Assembly (NCBI RefSeq): GCF_027158205.1
Contig: NZ_JAPVLU010000052.1
Location: forward strand, 1 to 56,440
Length of the DNA stretch: 56,440 bases
DNA from: Streptomyces sp. H39-S7
Lineage (GTDB): Bacteria > Actinomycetota > Actinomycetes > Streptomycetales > Streptomycetaceae
Reading direction: 5' to 3'
In this document: positions 1 through 9,117 of the stretch, in pieces
How the letters are laid out: each line of letters opens with the position of its first letter
Numbering within the stretch: position 1 is the first letter of the stretch
Notes under the pieces: generated by a model
Database searches by the model: none
Seen by the model: only the letters and a program-made list of their open reading frames with translations
What the model was told of the DNA's origin: nothing
Made by a program: the position numbers and the translations under genes

Positions 1-169
1 GCGCCGACTGCTGCCCGTACTTCACGGACGTCTTCGAGATGTGCCGGTAGGCGTCACGACGTTCCTGCAACGCCCCGTTGTAGAGCGAGCAGTGATCACG
101 GAGCATCTCGCCCAGGGCAACCTGCTGCCCCACAGTGGGCCGCATGAAGAACTTATACGCCCGGATCAT
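1..169 (-). CDS. tnpB: TnpB N-terminus (partial, runs off the window)
   Basis: The reading frame from ATG at 167-169 begins MIRAYKFFMRPTVGQQ and continues through LYNGALQERRDAY. This is the typical N-terminal helix-turn-helix start of TnpB, the RNA-guided nuclease of IS200/IS605 elements. Only 56 residues are present, so the RuvC-like catalytic residues and zinc finger cannot be checked. It is divergent from tnpA at 224. TnpB is not needed for transposition; in the family it cuts the empty donor site with a guide RNA made from its own 3' end, which is not in this window. Confidence 0.85.
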   Translation of the reverse strand, partial: MIRAYKFFMRPTVGQQVALGEMLRDHCSLYNGALQERRDAYRHISKTSVKYGQQSA

Positions 170-223
170 CCGGCCCACCCCCCTTTTCCGGTCTGGCTCA
201 ACCGATCCTACGACGCTGGGTAG

Positions 224-652
224 ATGTCACCACGCTGGGAACAATGTCCCGATATTCGCACGGGCCGCCACGTCGCCTTCCACCTGCACGCACATGTGGT
301 GTTCGTAACAAAGTATCGGCGTGACGTCTTCAATGACGCCATGCTCGAATGCTCCGAAGAGATCATGCGCGAGGTCTGCGCCGGCTTCGAGACGGAACTA
401 CGCAAGTTCAACGGCGAGACCGACCACGTGCATCTCCTGGTCCACTACCCGCCGAAGATCGCCCTGTCCAAACTGATCAACAGTCTCAAAAGCGTCAGCT
501 CCCACTACCTGCGGGCCGAGTACACCGGCCGGATCAACCGAATCGGCATGAGCTCCGTCTTCTGGTCCCGCTCCTACTTCGCGGGTTCCTGCGGTGGCGC
601 ACCGCTGACCATGATCCACCAGTACATTGACGGGCAGAAGCGCCCCCTCTGA
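224..652 (+). CDS. tnpA: IS200/IS605 TnpA, Y1 HUH transposase
   Basis: A 142-residue protein of normal TnpA length. It shows the early VVFVTKYRRDVF strand-turn, the HUH metal-binding motif as HVH at residues 68-70, the WSRSYFAGSCGG segment and the catalytic tyrosine at about 134 in IHQYIDGQ. The family cuts and rejoins single-stranded DNA at hairpin ends during replication. All catalytic residues are visible and the frame is unbroken, so it looks functional. The ATG at 224 is 54 bp from the divergent tnpB start, which leaves room only for a compact divergent promoter. Confidence 0.93.
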   Translation: MSPRWEQCPDIRTGRHVAFHLHAHVVFVTKYRRDVFNDAMLECSEEIMREVCAGFETELRKFNGETDHVHLLVHYPPKIALSKLINSLKSVSSHYLRAEYTGRINRIGMSSVFWSRSYFAGSCGGAPLTMIHQYIDGQKRPL

Positions 653-716
653 TCGACAAGACGCAGACACAGAGAACTCCGGCGCTGCGCGCCTCCAGCC
701 TCGGGATGCGTTTCCC

Positions 717-736
717 TCCCCGGCTGAAGCCGGGGA
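717..736. other. Subterminal hairpin of the IS200/IS605 element
   Basis: Perfect 8-bp stem (TCCCCGGC pairing with GCCGGGGA) with a TGAA loop, 65 bp after tnpA. Hairpins of this kind at the ends are what TnpA binds in this family. It could also end tnpA transcription. The next gene starts only 26 bp further on. Confidence 0.65.
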
Positions 737-761
737 TACCCACGCAAGATCAGGGATGGAA

Positions 762-1508
762 ATGAGCGACCGCACAGCGCAAGCCCGTTCATTCGGCGCG
801 GCAGCCGCCGCCTACGAACGCGGACGCCCGTCCTACCCAGCCCAAGCAATCGAGTGGCTGGTGCCTACCGGCGCGCGCCGGGCCCTGGACCTGGGCGCCG
901 GGACCGGCAAGCTGACCCGCCAATTGAGTGAGCGCAGTGTGGACGTCGTCGCGGTCGAGCCTTCCGCCGGAATGCGCGAACAGCTCACCCACGCTCTGCC
1001 CTCGATTCCCGCCCTGGCCGGATCCGCCGAGGACATCCCCTTGACGGACCACAGCGTAGACGTCGTTGTCGTCGCCCAGGCATGGCACTGGGTCGACCCT
1101 GACCGCGCGATCCCCGAAATCGCGCGAGTTCTCACCCCGGGTGGGCAGTTGAGCCTGGTGTGGAATACCCGTGACGAACGCGAGGACTGGGTCGCACAAC
1201 TGGGCCGCCTCCTGCACCCCCACGGCGTTCCGCCCACCAGCGGCGTTGGTGTCGACGCGATCACGGCACCGTTCGGCACCGTGGAGCACCACACCGTGCA
1301 CTGGCGCAACCGCCTCACTCCCGCTGAGCTCCTCGACCTTGTCGCCTCCCGCAGCTACGTGATCACGCTTCCCTCCTCCGACCGGTCGGCACTCCTCGCG
1401 GAGGTCCACTGCCTGCTGGCGGAGCACCCCGCGCTCGCAGGGAGGGATGAGATGGTGATGCCGTACGTGACGCACTGTTTCCGGACCCGGCTCACCAGCA
1501 GCGAATGA
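762..1508 (+). CDS. SAM-dependent methyltransferase
   Basis: A class I methyltransferase of 248 residues. Motif I is LDLGAGTGKLT near residues 40-50, motif II is VVAVEPSAGM, a post-II acidic stretch ends in SVDVVVVAQAWHW, and LTPGGQLSLVW is motif III. The AQAWHW and VWNTRDE strings are typical of the group of small-molecule methyltransferases found throughout Streptomyces; the substrate is unknown. ATG at 762 is preferred over ATG at 756 because GGGA lies at a better distance. The IS right end sits immediately upstream, so the native promoter may have been displaced. It converges with the gene ending at 1685. Confidence 0.88.
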   Translation: MSDRTAQARSFGAAAAAYERGRPSYPAQAIEWLVPTGARRALDLGAGTGKLTRQLSERSVDVVAVEPSAGMREQLTHALPSIPALAGSAEDIPLTDHSVDVVVVAQAWHWVDPDRAIPEIARVLTPGGQLSLVWNTRDEREDWVAQLGRLLHPHGVPPTSGVGVDAITAPFGTVEHHTVHWRNRLTPAELLDLVASRSYVITLPSSDRSALLAEVHCLLAEHPALAGRDEMVMPYVTHCFRTRLTSSE

Positions 1509-1684
1509 GCACCGGTTGCTCACCGCCGTCAACGACGCTCTCGGCGTCTGATCGCCCGCCAGCCTCCTCCCGCATCTCGGCCAGGTAGATCCGTGCACTG
1601 AAGTGGCGGCCAATCAGATCCGGTGTGGGCCGGACCACGGGCCTGATACCCCATGCCCTCCGGAACAGGACGCGCGGACAGAGA

Positions 1685-2206
1685 TCAGGTCCCGGCCGGT
1701 GGCTGCGGAAGGCGCGTCAGGAGATCGTGCGCGGCTGTGAGAATGTTGCGCCTGATCTCGTCGAGAGTGATGTCCCAGTCCTCGTTCCAGTCGGTCAGGA
1801 TGATGGCCCATTCGACGATGGGTTGCAGCGTTTCGGGGTAATCGAGTTCCATCGCTGCTTCGACCCAGATCATGTCGGCACCGGTAGCCGGATCGATGTC
1901 CCCGTCGGCGATGAGCGCGGCCCACCAGCGGGCGAGCGCCCACCGGGCGTCGTCGGGATCAACAGGCAACCGGAAGGCGAGTCCGAGTTCGTCCAACACC
2001 CGGTCGAACAGCTCGGGTGCTTCGGGCTCCTCGCTCCGTCCCAGGCCGGCGAGGAGGGGAAGCGAAGGGGAGTCAATGTCGGCAAGGAGAGCATCGAGAC
2101 CAGCCTGGATGAGCCGGTCGGATCCGACCTGGCGTCCCATCTTGCAGCCGAACGCGCGCTCCTTGGCGAGCATCCTCAACCGGCGGATCGCCTCGCTCCT
2201 CGTCAT
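1685..2206 (-). CDS. Conserved hypothetical protein, acidic helical
   Basis: A 173-residue acidic protein with no signal or membrane segment. It is rich in Leu, Ala, Asp and Trp: RWALARWWAALIADGD near the middle and ILTDWNEDWDITLDEIRRNIL near the end. The start at 2206 is supported by GGAGG six bases upstream. I do not recognise the family with certainty. Size and composition resemble the small orphan cytoplasmic proteins that often act as immunity partners in polymorphic-toxin loci, but no toxin lies next to it, so that is only a thought. Confidence 0.75.
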   Translation of the reverse strand: MTRSEAIRRLRMLAKERAFGCKMGRQVGSDRLIQAGLDALLADIDSPSLPLLAGLGRSEEPEAPELFDRVLDELGLAFRLPVDPDDARWALARWWAALIADGDIDPATGADMIWVEAAMELDYPETLQPIVEWAIILTDWNEDWDITLDEIRRNILTAAHDLLTRLPQPPAGT

Positions 2207-2831
2207 GATCGCCTCCTCTGCCGCCTGTGGGAAGGACCTATCGTGTCATCCGGGCGATGCCACTTGGTACCGGATAAACCTGCGGTGAGGGCGAGCCGAT
2301 GTCATACGCAGGGGCCAGGTTTTGGCAGCGGGTGATGTCGGGATGCAGGGCTGAGTATCGTCGGCTGCGCGCTGACCGTGGAAGCGGCTCCGCGGGTGGT
2401 CTCCTCGGTGCAACGCTCGTCCTGAAAGTCCACGAGGACGGAGCGCAACGGGTCCGGTGTGGACGGGTTCGAGCCCTTCGAGAACGCGTTGCTGTGGAAC
2501 GACGTGATGCCCGGTCGGGGCAAGCACGTAAGGCGCGCTGTGCCCCCAGGGCGGAGCTACCTCGCCTGCACCGCAGGCTGCGCGTCTTCCTCGTCGCACC
2601 GCGCTGTGTACCGCGTTGCGTGCGGCACCCATCGGTGGACGGGCTTGCCAGAACGAACTGGTCCTCGGCGACGACATTCACCCACCAGGTCCAGCGCGGC
2701 CTCACCCTGCCCCCACCGCCCGGCCGAGGCACCGGTCGTCCTGCCCGACCTGAAGGCCCCATCGTGGAGCCGCCGCAAACAGGTGCGGGGGCGGTGTCCA
2801 CTGGAGCGTGCGAGGAGCGGACTATTGGTGC
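2207..2831. other. Intergenic stretch without a convincing gene
   Basis: About 625 bp separate the divergent genes at 2206 and 2832. Open frames exist on both strands, but their residue composition (Arg, Pro and Ala rich, low complexity) is that of GC-rich antisense reading. Minus-strand fragments around 2300-2520 have more balanced composition and may be the remains of a decayed gene; I cannot name it. The promoters of the two flanking genes must lie here. Confidence 0.5.
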
Positions 2832-4616
2832 ATGTCAAACACTTCTCGACGCAATGTCCTTACTGTTCTCGCCACTGCGGCTGTTTCTGTTCCACTCGGC
2901 ACCTTGAGTGCCAACGCCTCGCCCAGAACCATGGCCCGGGCCGCCTCTGCCCGTCCGACCTCCCTCTCGGCCGGCACCGTAACCGCATCCCCGACATCCC
3001 CCGCATCACTCACTTCGCCCCGGTCCTCCGTCACGATCGGCGCGCTGGACCCGACCTATTTCACGCAGGTCGCACTGGGCTCCTTCACCACAAGCGTGCT
3101 GCCGGGCGCACCGGAACGCCTCGAAGTCACCTCCGGCTCCCGGCACGTGGCCACCCTGACCAAAGGCGCGCGCACTGTGGCCCTGACGGGCCCGGAGCGC
3201 ACCTTCACGGAGAACAAGCAGCCCTTCATCGACGACTTCCAGCGCACGCTTCCGGACCAGACGCTGCCGGTTACGGACCGGAAGTACTGGGGCACCTCCC
3301 CCGGCGGTGGCAGCTGGTCCACGCTCGGACCGGCCGACACCGACTTCTCGGTGGTTCCGGGCAGTGCGGTCATCGCGCTGACCACCGACTACGCAAGCCG
3401 CCACGCCACCCTTCGCGACGACGAGATCACCGATGTCGACGTCCGTGCGGTGGCGAAGTTCGACAAGGTGCCCACCGGCCAGGCCTGTTCGTTCGCCCTG
3501 TCCTTCGGCCACCAGGACACGCACAACAACTACCGCGCCCGGCTGTCCTTCCTGACCACCGGCGCGGTCGAGCTGCGCGCGGAGAAGGAAGTTGCCGACA
3601 CCGTCACTCAACTGAGCACGTCGACCACGCTCGCCACCGGTGTCGCGGCGGGTACGAACTGGACGATCCGCGTGCGCCGCGAGACCGCACGGATCCAGGT
3701 CAAGGCCTGGCGCACCGACTCGGCCGAGCCGACCGCCTGGGCTGTGGACGTCACCGACTCCACGTTCGACAAGGGGCGCGTCGGCCTGCGGGCGCTGGCC
3801 AACCAGGGCTGCACGAACCTGCCGGTCAAACTGGTGGTCAGCCGCTTCCAGGTGGACGCCGCGACCTGGCAGCCGCCGGCCGTCACCCACACCACGTGGG
3901 TACGGGTCCTGTCCGACCCCTTCGACAGCACCTGGACCCCGGCGGTGGAACAGGTCATCCGCGGTTGGGCCGGCTCCCCGAGTCCCGACGTCCTCACGCA
4001 CGCGGCCGCGTTCCTGGCGGGAGCACCCGCAGTCATCACTGCTGCCACCCCGGCAATGGGAAAGCACATCATGGGTAAGGCCGGATACGGCTACTTGGAT
4101 CCGCAGGGATACCGCTACGAGGGCGCCGACTTCCACGAGTACATGAACCTCGGCTGGACGTTCCCGGACGGCACCTACACAGGTCCCTCCAGCAAGCAGG
4201 TCGGCAACCTCGACTGCTCGGGCTACACCCGCATGGTCTACGGCTACCACATGGGCGTCCCCTTGGCCGCCGGCGAGGACACCTCCAGGACCCTCCTACC
4301 GCGCAAGTCCCGCCACATGGTGGACTACGCCCCCGGCGCACGGATCGCCCAGACGGACGGGATCAAACCGCCTGCCGCCCAGCAGCTCCAGCCGGGTGAC
4401 CTGCTCCTGTTCAACGCCGACTCCGGCGACGACACCGAGACCGTCACCGTCGACCACGTGGGCATCTACCTCGGTGTGGACACCGCCGGCAAGCGCCGCT
4501 TTCTGTCCAGCCGCAAGACCGGCAACGGACCGACCATGTCAGACCTGGGCGGCGCTTCGCTCCTCGACGGCGCCGGCACCTACGCCAGGAAACTCCACAC
4601 CGTGCACCGCCTCTGA
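2832..4616 (+). CDS. Secreted two-domain protein with C-terminal NlpC/P60 peptidase
   Basis: 594 residues. The N-terminus (SNTSRRNVLTVLATAAVSV then a Thr/Ser/Pro-rich stretch) is a signal sequence with an RR pair, so export is expected. Residues about 120-350 look like a laminin-G or concanavalin-like beta-sandwich (DDFQRTLPD, SFALSFGHQD, VRRETARIQVKAW). The last 200 residues are an NlpC/P60 cysteine-peptidase fold: Cys in NLDCSGYTRMVYG, His in VDHVGIYLG, and the QPGDLLLF strand between them. The family cleaves cell-wall peptides or related amides. The sandwich domain fused before it is unusual and suggests binding to a polymer or wall glycan. Start chosen at the ATG before the signal sequence. 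Confidence 0.85.
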   Translation: MSNTSRRNVLTVLATAAVSVPLGTLSANASPRTMARAASARPTSLSAGTVTASPTSPASLTSPRSSVTIGALDPTYFTQVALGSFTTSVLPGAPERLEVTSGSRHVATLTKGARTVALTGPERTFTENKQPFIDDFQRTLPDQTLPVTDRKYWGTSPGGGSWSTLGPADTDFSVVPGSAVIALTTDYASRHATLRDDEITDVDVRAVAKFDKVPTGQACSFALSFGHQDTHNNYRARLSFLTTGAVELRAEKEVADTVTQLSTSTTLATGVAAGTNWTIRVRRETARIQVKAWRTDSAEPTAWAVDVTDSTFDKGRVGLRALANQGCTNLPVKLVVSRFQVDAATWQPPAVTHTTWVRVLSDPFDSTWTPAVEQVIRGWAGSPSPDVLTHAAAFLAGAPAVITAATPAMGKHIMGKAGYGYLDPQGYRYEGADFHEYMNLGWTFPDGTYTGPSSKQVGNLDCSGYTRMVYGYHMGVPLAAGEDTSRTLLPRKSRHMVDYAPGARIAQTDGIKPPAAQQLQPGDLLLFNADSGDDTETVTVDHVGIYLGVDTAGKRRFLSSRKTGNGPTMSDLGGASLLDGAGTYARKLHTVHRL

Positions 4617-4756
4617 TGCCGAACCCGTCCTCGGCTCCTGGCGGGAGGACAGGGCCCGGACCGTCCAATCGCCGGAGGGCCTCTTGGCGGCCTCGGCCCT
4701 CACCCTCGCCGCTGCCGTGGTCCAATGAGTGATCGTTTCGTTCGGGGGGATTTTCT

Positions 4757-5317
4757 GTGACTGCTCTGCGCGTGCCTGCCACCGCATCCGCGCCCGGCTT
4801 GCTCCTGCGTCCTTGGAACGACGGAGATGTCACTGCGGTGTACGAGGCGCATCAGGACCCCGTGCTGCGCCGATGGACGCTGTCGCCCCTGAACAGCCCT
4901 GCGGATGCCGCCCAGTGGCTGCGGACGCAGGACCGCGGCTGGGAGACCGGGGAGCGGCGCGGCTTCGCCGTGCTGGAGTCGTCGCCGCGCACCGCTGAGG
5001 ACCGGCTGGTGGCCAACGTCGTACTCAAGGGGGCCGGGGCCGGCAAGCCGGCCGCCGAGGTCGGCTACTGGACCGTGGAGTCCGCTCGCGGCCGAGGCGT
5101 CGCATCCCGTGCCCTGGAAGCGCTCACTACATGGGCCTTCGCCACCTTTGCAGCCGACGGTCTGAAGCGGCTGGAACTGCTCCACCAGGTGGACAACGTC
5201 GCGTCCTGCCGGGTGGCCGGCAAGAGCGGTTACCGCCTCGACAGGGTGCTGCCCGCTCAGCCGCCGTTTCCGGCCGACGGACATCTGCACGTGCGAGAGG
5301 CCCCACGGGCGGCCTGA
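4757..5317 (+). CDS. GNAT-family N-acetyltransferase (RimJ/RimL-like)
   Basis: 186 residues from a GTG start. LLLRPWNDGDVTAVYEAHQDP is the usual opening strand and helix of RimJ-like acetyltransferases; VGYWTVESARGRGVASRALEALTTWAF contains the acetyl-CoA loop (RGRGVAS, the R/Q-x-x-G-x-G/A signature); LLHQVDNVASCRVAGKSGY is the C-terminal motif B region. It would transfer acetyl from acetyl-CoA to an amine of unknown identity, in the cytoplasm. It stands 140 bp after the NlpC/P60 gene and may be read from its own promoter. Confidence 0.9.
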   Translation: MTALRVPATASAPGLLLRPWNDGDVTAVYEAHQDPVLRRWTLSPLNSPADAAQWLRTQDRGWETGERRGFAVLESSPRTAEDRLVANVVLKGAGAGKPAAEVGYWTVESARGRGVASRALEALTTWAFATFAADGLKRLELLHQVDNVASCRVAGKSGYRLDRVLPAQPPFPADGHLHVREAPRAA

Positions 5318-5419
5318 CCCGGATGACCGCGACGACGCCGGAGAACATCAGCCGCCGTGGTCGACCGTCCGATCTCTCCTTCTCACCAATCGTCGAACCG
5401 CTCATGAACGGACGCCATC

Positions 5420-5935
5420 ATGACCTTTTACCAGCGCCGACGCGCCTCCGCCTCGGCGGCGATGCTGCTCCTCAGTGTGCTTGCCCTGGCCGCCTGCTCC
5501 TCCGACTCGGACAAACCCGCCACTCCCATAGCGGCCAGCACCGCAGCCGGCGTTCCGACGACCCCGACAGCCACGAACTCACCGGCTCAGGAGACGGCTG
5601 GTCCCGGCACCACCTCACCACCATCCCAGGTCGAAATGGTCCGCGACGCCTTCGCGGGGCTCCAGGCCACTCTCAACGACAGCTGCACTCCCGGGAACTG
5701 CGCGTACTTCCTGGGCCGTGTGAACGACGAACTCACCGGCCTGGAAGCGGCCATGAAGGCCGACCCCCAGGGCCCCGGCCACTTCGCGGATCCCCTCGCC
5801 TGGACCAGCCGGCTCTGGGACACAGTCGGGCCGGACCGCTCCTTCGCCAACCTGAAGCGGCATCAGACCCTTCTTCTCGCCACCCGCGGAAAGATCAACA
5901 CTTGGATGCAGGGCCACCCCGAGGACTACCGCTGA
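5420..5935 (+). CDS. Putative lipoprotein
   Basis: 171 residues. The start RRRASASAAMLLLSVLALAAC is a clear lipoprotein signal peptide with lipobox LAAC, so the mature protein begins with a lipidated Cys and sits on the outer face of the membrane. A Thr/Pro/Ala/Ser linker to about residue 65 is followed by a small helical domain with paired cysteines (LNDSCTPGNCAYFLGRVNDEL). Family not recognised. It is 100 bp after the acetyltransferase. Confidence 0.85.
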   Translation: MTFYQRRRASASAAMLLLSVLALAACSSDSDKPATPIAASTAAGVPTTPTATNSPAQETAGPGTTSPPSQVEMVRDAFAGLQATLNDSCTPGNCAYFLGRVNDELTGLEAAMKADPQGPGHFADPLAWTSRLWDTVGPDRSFANLKRHQTLLLATRGKINTWMQGHPEDYR

Positions 5936-5973
5936 CCCGCCGCCCCACGGGCGAACAGGTGGCCCCGAGTCGT

Positions 5974-6022
5974 CGACATCGGCTCCCGCCACGCGTGATC
6001 AGCGCGGCGGGAGCCGATGTCG
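5974..6022. terminator. Bidirectional terminator
   Basis: Perfect 16-bp inverted repeat (5975-5990 and 6006-6021, extended by one C-G pair) around a 15-nt loop. It lies between the convergent genes ending at 5935 and 6041, so it can stop both. Confidence 0.85.
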
Positions 6023-6040
6023 GTGATGGGTCGGAGCGGA

Positions 6041-7672
6041 CTACGGGGCGTCGAGCTGGGCCCTGCTGTGGGCGTAGAGAACGCGCTCGCACACGAGGCC
6101 CAGGCAGGGCGCCGACTTGCCGTCTTCGAGGGCCTCGGCGTTCACCGCCGGCCCGTAGTGCTCGGAGACCGACCACAGACGTTGCGCGCCGCGTTCGTAG
6201 TAGAGGTCTTCGGCACCCGTGGCGGTCTTGATCACGCTGCCGTTGGACACCAGCACACCGTTGCTCCACCGGTAACGCCAGAGGTTGCCCGGGTCGGTGT
6301 GACCGGCGCTCTGGTTGACATACAGGTTCTCGCCCAGGGCCAGGGCACCTTGCGCGCCGCCGTTGCTCATCGGCAGGTAGTTGGCCCAGCCTTCGGCCGC
6401 CACCTCGCCGGAACGCTTCTCCAGGTCCTTGACGGGGAACGAGGCGATCCGGCCGGGCGAGGGGTAGCCGCTCTCCGGGCGGCAGTACTCACCCATGATC
6501 AGCCGGTCCGGCGTCATGCTGCGGTCGAGCGACAGGTAGGACGCCTTCGGGGCGCCTGTGCTGACGCACTTGAAGGAGCCCGAGGGATTGGACTGCGTGG
6601 CCTTGAACTTCCAGGCCGCGACCTGCGGCATCACATAGCGGTAGCCGAAGCTGTACCAGACGTTGTTCTGGCGGCCGACCTTGGTCTTGTCCTCGACGTC
6701 GGCCGTGGTCTTGACCCCATCGGTGTCCGCGCCCATCGCGTCACCGGCCTTGCCGTCCCCGTTGGGATCCAGGTCCATGATCTTCTCCATGTCGAAGATC
6801 CGGATGCCGTTGCGGGTGTCGGCGACGTAGAGATAGTGGCCGTACCAGACCATGCCGCCTGCGTGCAGGCCGTTCTGCATGTCCTTGTCCGGGTTCGGAA
6901 CCGTCGATCCCTCGTCGGAGTGCACTCCATCGAAGGAGATGTGCTCGGAGTTGTTCGTGTAGGCCCAGCCCAGCAGCACATGCCGGTACTTCACGGTGCC
7001 GTCGGGGTGGCGCTGCACGAAGGAGATCCGCACGCCCTTCTGGTTGCAAGCGTCGTTCGCCTGCAACTCGTCGGGGCTGCAGTCGCCGACCTCGTTGTCG
7101 TTGCTGTCGCGGCCCGGGTCCCAGTTGTCGTAGGACGCGTAGAGCTGGATGTTCGTGTCGTTGTCGGCGCCGTACTGCTCACTGTCCGCGGCGTCCGAAA
7201 CACCGGTCATGGCCTGCGGGATCCACTCACGCGAGGTCGAGTCGTCCTTCTCCAGGCACCACTTGAGCGCTGGAGCGGGCGCCGTGCCGAACGGGTCGCG
7301 GCTACAGGACGTGGTGTTGACGGTCCGGTTCGCACTCGCAAGGAGCTTCGATACGCCCGACGTGGGCAGTACTCCGTCGAGGCGGGCGACGCGGTCGGCG
7401 GTCGTCCCGTTCAACGCGCCGGCCTGCAAGGTGAAGTCAGCGGGGTCAGCCTTGCCGCCGGGGCTGGTCCACGCACTGGTGCCTATGGGTGCCGTCTCGC
7501 TCAACGCTGCCTGTGGATCCTGCTGCTGTGATGCGGGCAGCGGCGCGGGGGCCTCCTCGGCGTCGGCCGGGGCCGACAGGCCGGTGAGTGCCAGCGTGAG
7601 TGCGGTGCCGGCCGTCAGCCAGGCCCGCCGCATTCGGATCCGGGACGGGCGCGGGGACGTGCGTAGGGACAT
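6041..7672 (-). CDS. Large secreted protein, probable beta-propeller-like fold
   Basis: 543 residues with a signal peptide (RRAWLTAGTALTLALTGLSAPADA, cleavage near residue 38). The mature part has repeated short strands rich in Gly, Asp, Tyr and Trp: GGMVWYGHYLYVADTRNGIRIFDM is a propeller-blade-like segment, and DLDPNGDGKAGDAM resembles a calcium-binding DxDxDG loop. This matches a family of Streptomyces secreted proteins without assigned function. The ATG at 7672 has GGAGG eight bases upstream. It converges on the lipoprotein gene, with a strong terminator between. Confidence 0.85.
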   Translation of the reverse strand: MSLRTSPRPSRIRMRRAWLTAGTALTLALTGLSAPADAEEAPAPLPASQQQDPQAALSETAPIGTSAWTSPGGKADPADFTLQAGALNGTTADRVARLDGVLPTSGVSKLLASANRTVNTTSCSRDPFGTAPAPALKWCLEKDDSTSREWIPQAMTGVSDAADSEQYGADNDTNIQLYASYDNWDPGRDSNDNEVGDCSPDELQANDACNQKGVRISFVQRHPDGTVKYRHVLLGWAYTNNSEHISFDGVHSDEGSTVPNPDKDMQNGLHAGGMVWYGHYLYVADTRNGIRIFDMEKIMDLDPNGDGKAGDAMGADTDGVKTTADVEDKTKVGRQNNVWYSFGYRYVMPQVAAWKFKATQSNPSGSFKCVSTGAPKASYLSLDRSMTPDRLIMGEYCRPESGYPSPGRIASFPVKDLEKRSGEVAAEGWANYLPMSNGGAQGALALGENLYVNQSAGHTDPGNLWRYRWSNGVLVSNGSVIKTATGAEDLYYERGAQRLWSVSEHYGPAVNAEALEDGKSAPCLGLVCERVLYAHSRAQLDAP

Positions 7673-7859
7673 GCGTAAGGCCTCCGTTGTTACTGCTGTT
7701 GCTGCTGCGACAGCAGAATCGAGCGAAGGCTTTCAGGACGCCTGCACGCAATGCAAGGGTGATCGATGGGTCAACTGCCGACACCCGAACGGGATGTGGC
7801 GTGTTGCCCCGGAACCTCCGATTCCGGACCAACGTCCGGTGACCAGGCAGCCAGAGGCC

Positions 7860-8741
7860 TTATACGTTCTCGATGCTGACGATGTGCGCCTGGATTTTGC
7901 CGTCCACCGGGCCCGAGCCGCATCGCTTCGCGATCGCCGCGGCACACGCCGCGGTCGCCTCGGCAAGATCTGCACCCGTGCGCTCCTCGATCTCGGTGCG
8001 CAGCGGTGATCCCTGGCAGTACGCGATCGCCGGCACGTGCGCCGACGCCGCGCGGCTGCGCGCGGCGAGCGTCTCGTAGCGCGGTGCGGCGGCGAAGCCC
8101 GCGCTCGCCAGGTCGTCCGCGATGGCGGTCAGATCGGAGTGTCCGTGGGGTGTGCGTGCCAGGAAGCGGGGAGGGTCGTCCCGGTACACGCCGGCGAGCG
8201 TGGTGGTGACGATGTCGGCGAACTCGTTCTCCTCGATGCGGTCCCACACGTTGAACAGCAGGGTCCCGCCGGGACGCAATACGCGTCGGGCCTCGGCGAA
8301 GGCGCGGACCTTGTCCGGGAAGAACATCACGCCGAACTGGCAGAAGACCACATCGAAGCTCGCGGCCGCGAAGGGCAGCCGCATGGCGTCGGCCTGCTGC
8401 CACCGCACCGGTCGCGTGGCGCCGACGGCCTCGGCATGATCGAGCATCGCCTGGTTCAGATCGGTGGCCACCAGATCCACCGCCCCGGGCAGCGCTCGTG
8501 CCACCGCCCGCGTGACGACGCCCGTGCCGGCGGCGACCTCCAGAACCTGGCCCGGGTGACGATCCGCGACGCGGCGAGCGAGGTCCTCGGCGTACGGCTG
8601 AAAGATCAGTGGCACGAGGTAGTCGTCGTAGAGCTCGGGAATCGAGCCTGCGAACACCGCATCGGAACCGGACGCTTCCACCAGTTCTCCGTTCTGCCGC
8701 AACCACTTTCGATCGTAGGCGATGCGCCGTCCCATGGGCAT
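7860..8741 (-). CDS. SAM-dependent methyltransferase (UbiE/COQ5-like)
   Basis: 293 residues. Motif I is VLEVAAGTGVVTRAVA, followed by VDLVATDLNQAMLDHA, then SFDVVFCQFGVMFFPDK and VLRPGGTLLFNVWD. This is the Methyltransf_11/25 pattern used for small molecules; the substrate is not deducible. The frame stays open further upstream, but the residues there are low-complexity, so the start at ATG 8741 (alternative ATG 8735) is chosen. It is divergent from the old yellow enzyme gene at 9118 with 376 bp between. Confidence 0.87.
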   Translation of the reverse strand: MPMGRRIAYDRKWLRQNGELVEASGSDAVFAGSIPELYDDYLVPLIFQPYAEDLARRVADRHPGQVLEVAAGTGVVTRAVARALPGAVDLVATDLNQAMLDHAEAVGATRPVRWQQADAMRLPFAAASFDVVFCQFGVMFFPDKVRAFAEARRVLRPGGTLLFNVWDRIEENEFADIVTTTLAGVYRDDPPRFLARTPHGHSDLTAIADDLASAGFAAAPRYETLAARSRAASAHVPAIAYCQGSPLRTEIEERTGADLAEATAACAAAIAKRCGSGPVDGKIQAHIVSIENV

Positions 8742-9117
8742 GGTCGAGCTGTGAGCCGCACGAGCCGCTCCGTTCAGGTTCCACCAAACGGTCGTACGGC
8801 GAGGGGCGGACCACGCACGCGCGGCGTGTGGACGTTCTGGCGTGGAGCTGGATCGCGTCGTCGCCCCCAGGTCGCCATTCGGCGTGAGGCAACTGAGGGC
8901 CCGCGCCTGGGGCAGCAGGGCTGGGAACAGTCCGGGAATCCTGCCGCCCACACCCCTTCACCTGGCTGTATCAAAGGTCACAACGACGTATGGACGGGTG
9001 GCGGAATCCCGCGGCGGGCGGACCGGTTGCCATGGGGGACGTCGATGGACTCACCTACCCACCGTTACGTACCTTTTCTCATTGCTTTTGCTGTTTCCCG
9101 TCCCGCAAGGAGCCCGT
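8742..9117. other. Divergent intergenic region
   Basis: 376 bp between two divergent genes with no supportable coding. It must hold both promoters. The segment just before the old yellow enzyme gene is notably T-rich (around 9070-9095). Confidence 0.6.

Larger units (their letters stand above)
1..740. mobile_element. IS200/IS605-family element, right part
   Basis: Divergent tnpB (leftwards, cut by the window edge) and tnpA (rightwards) with 54 bp between their starts is the IS605-type layout. The right end is probably near 740, just after a perfect hairpin at 717-736, because such elements carry subterminal hairpins instead of inverted repeats. The left end lies outside the window, so completeness and the guide-RNA region at the tnpB 3' end cannot be judged. 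The exact right cleavage site is inferred. Confidence 0.8.

Noticed and set aside
627..761. Upstream extension of the first methyltransferase
   Set aside because: The frame is open but overlaps tnpA and the IS end hairpin; the conserved domain begins after 762.
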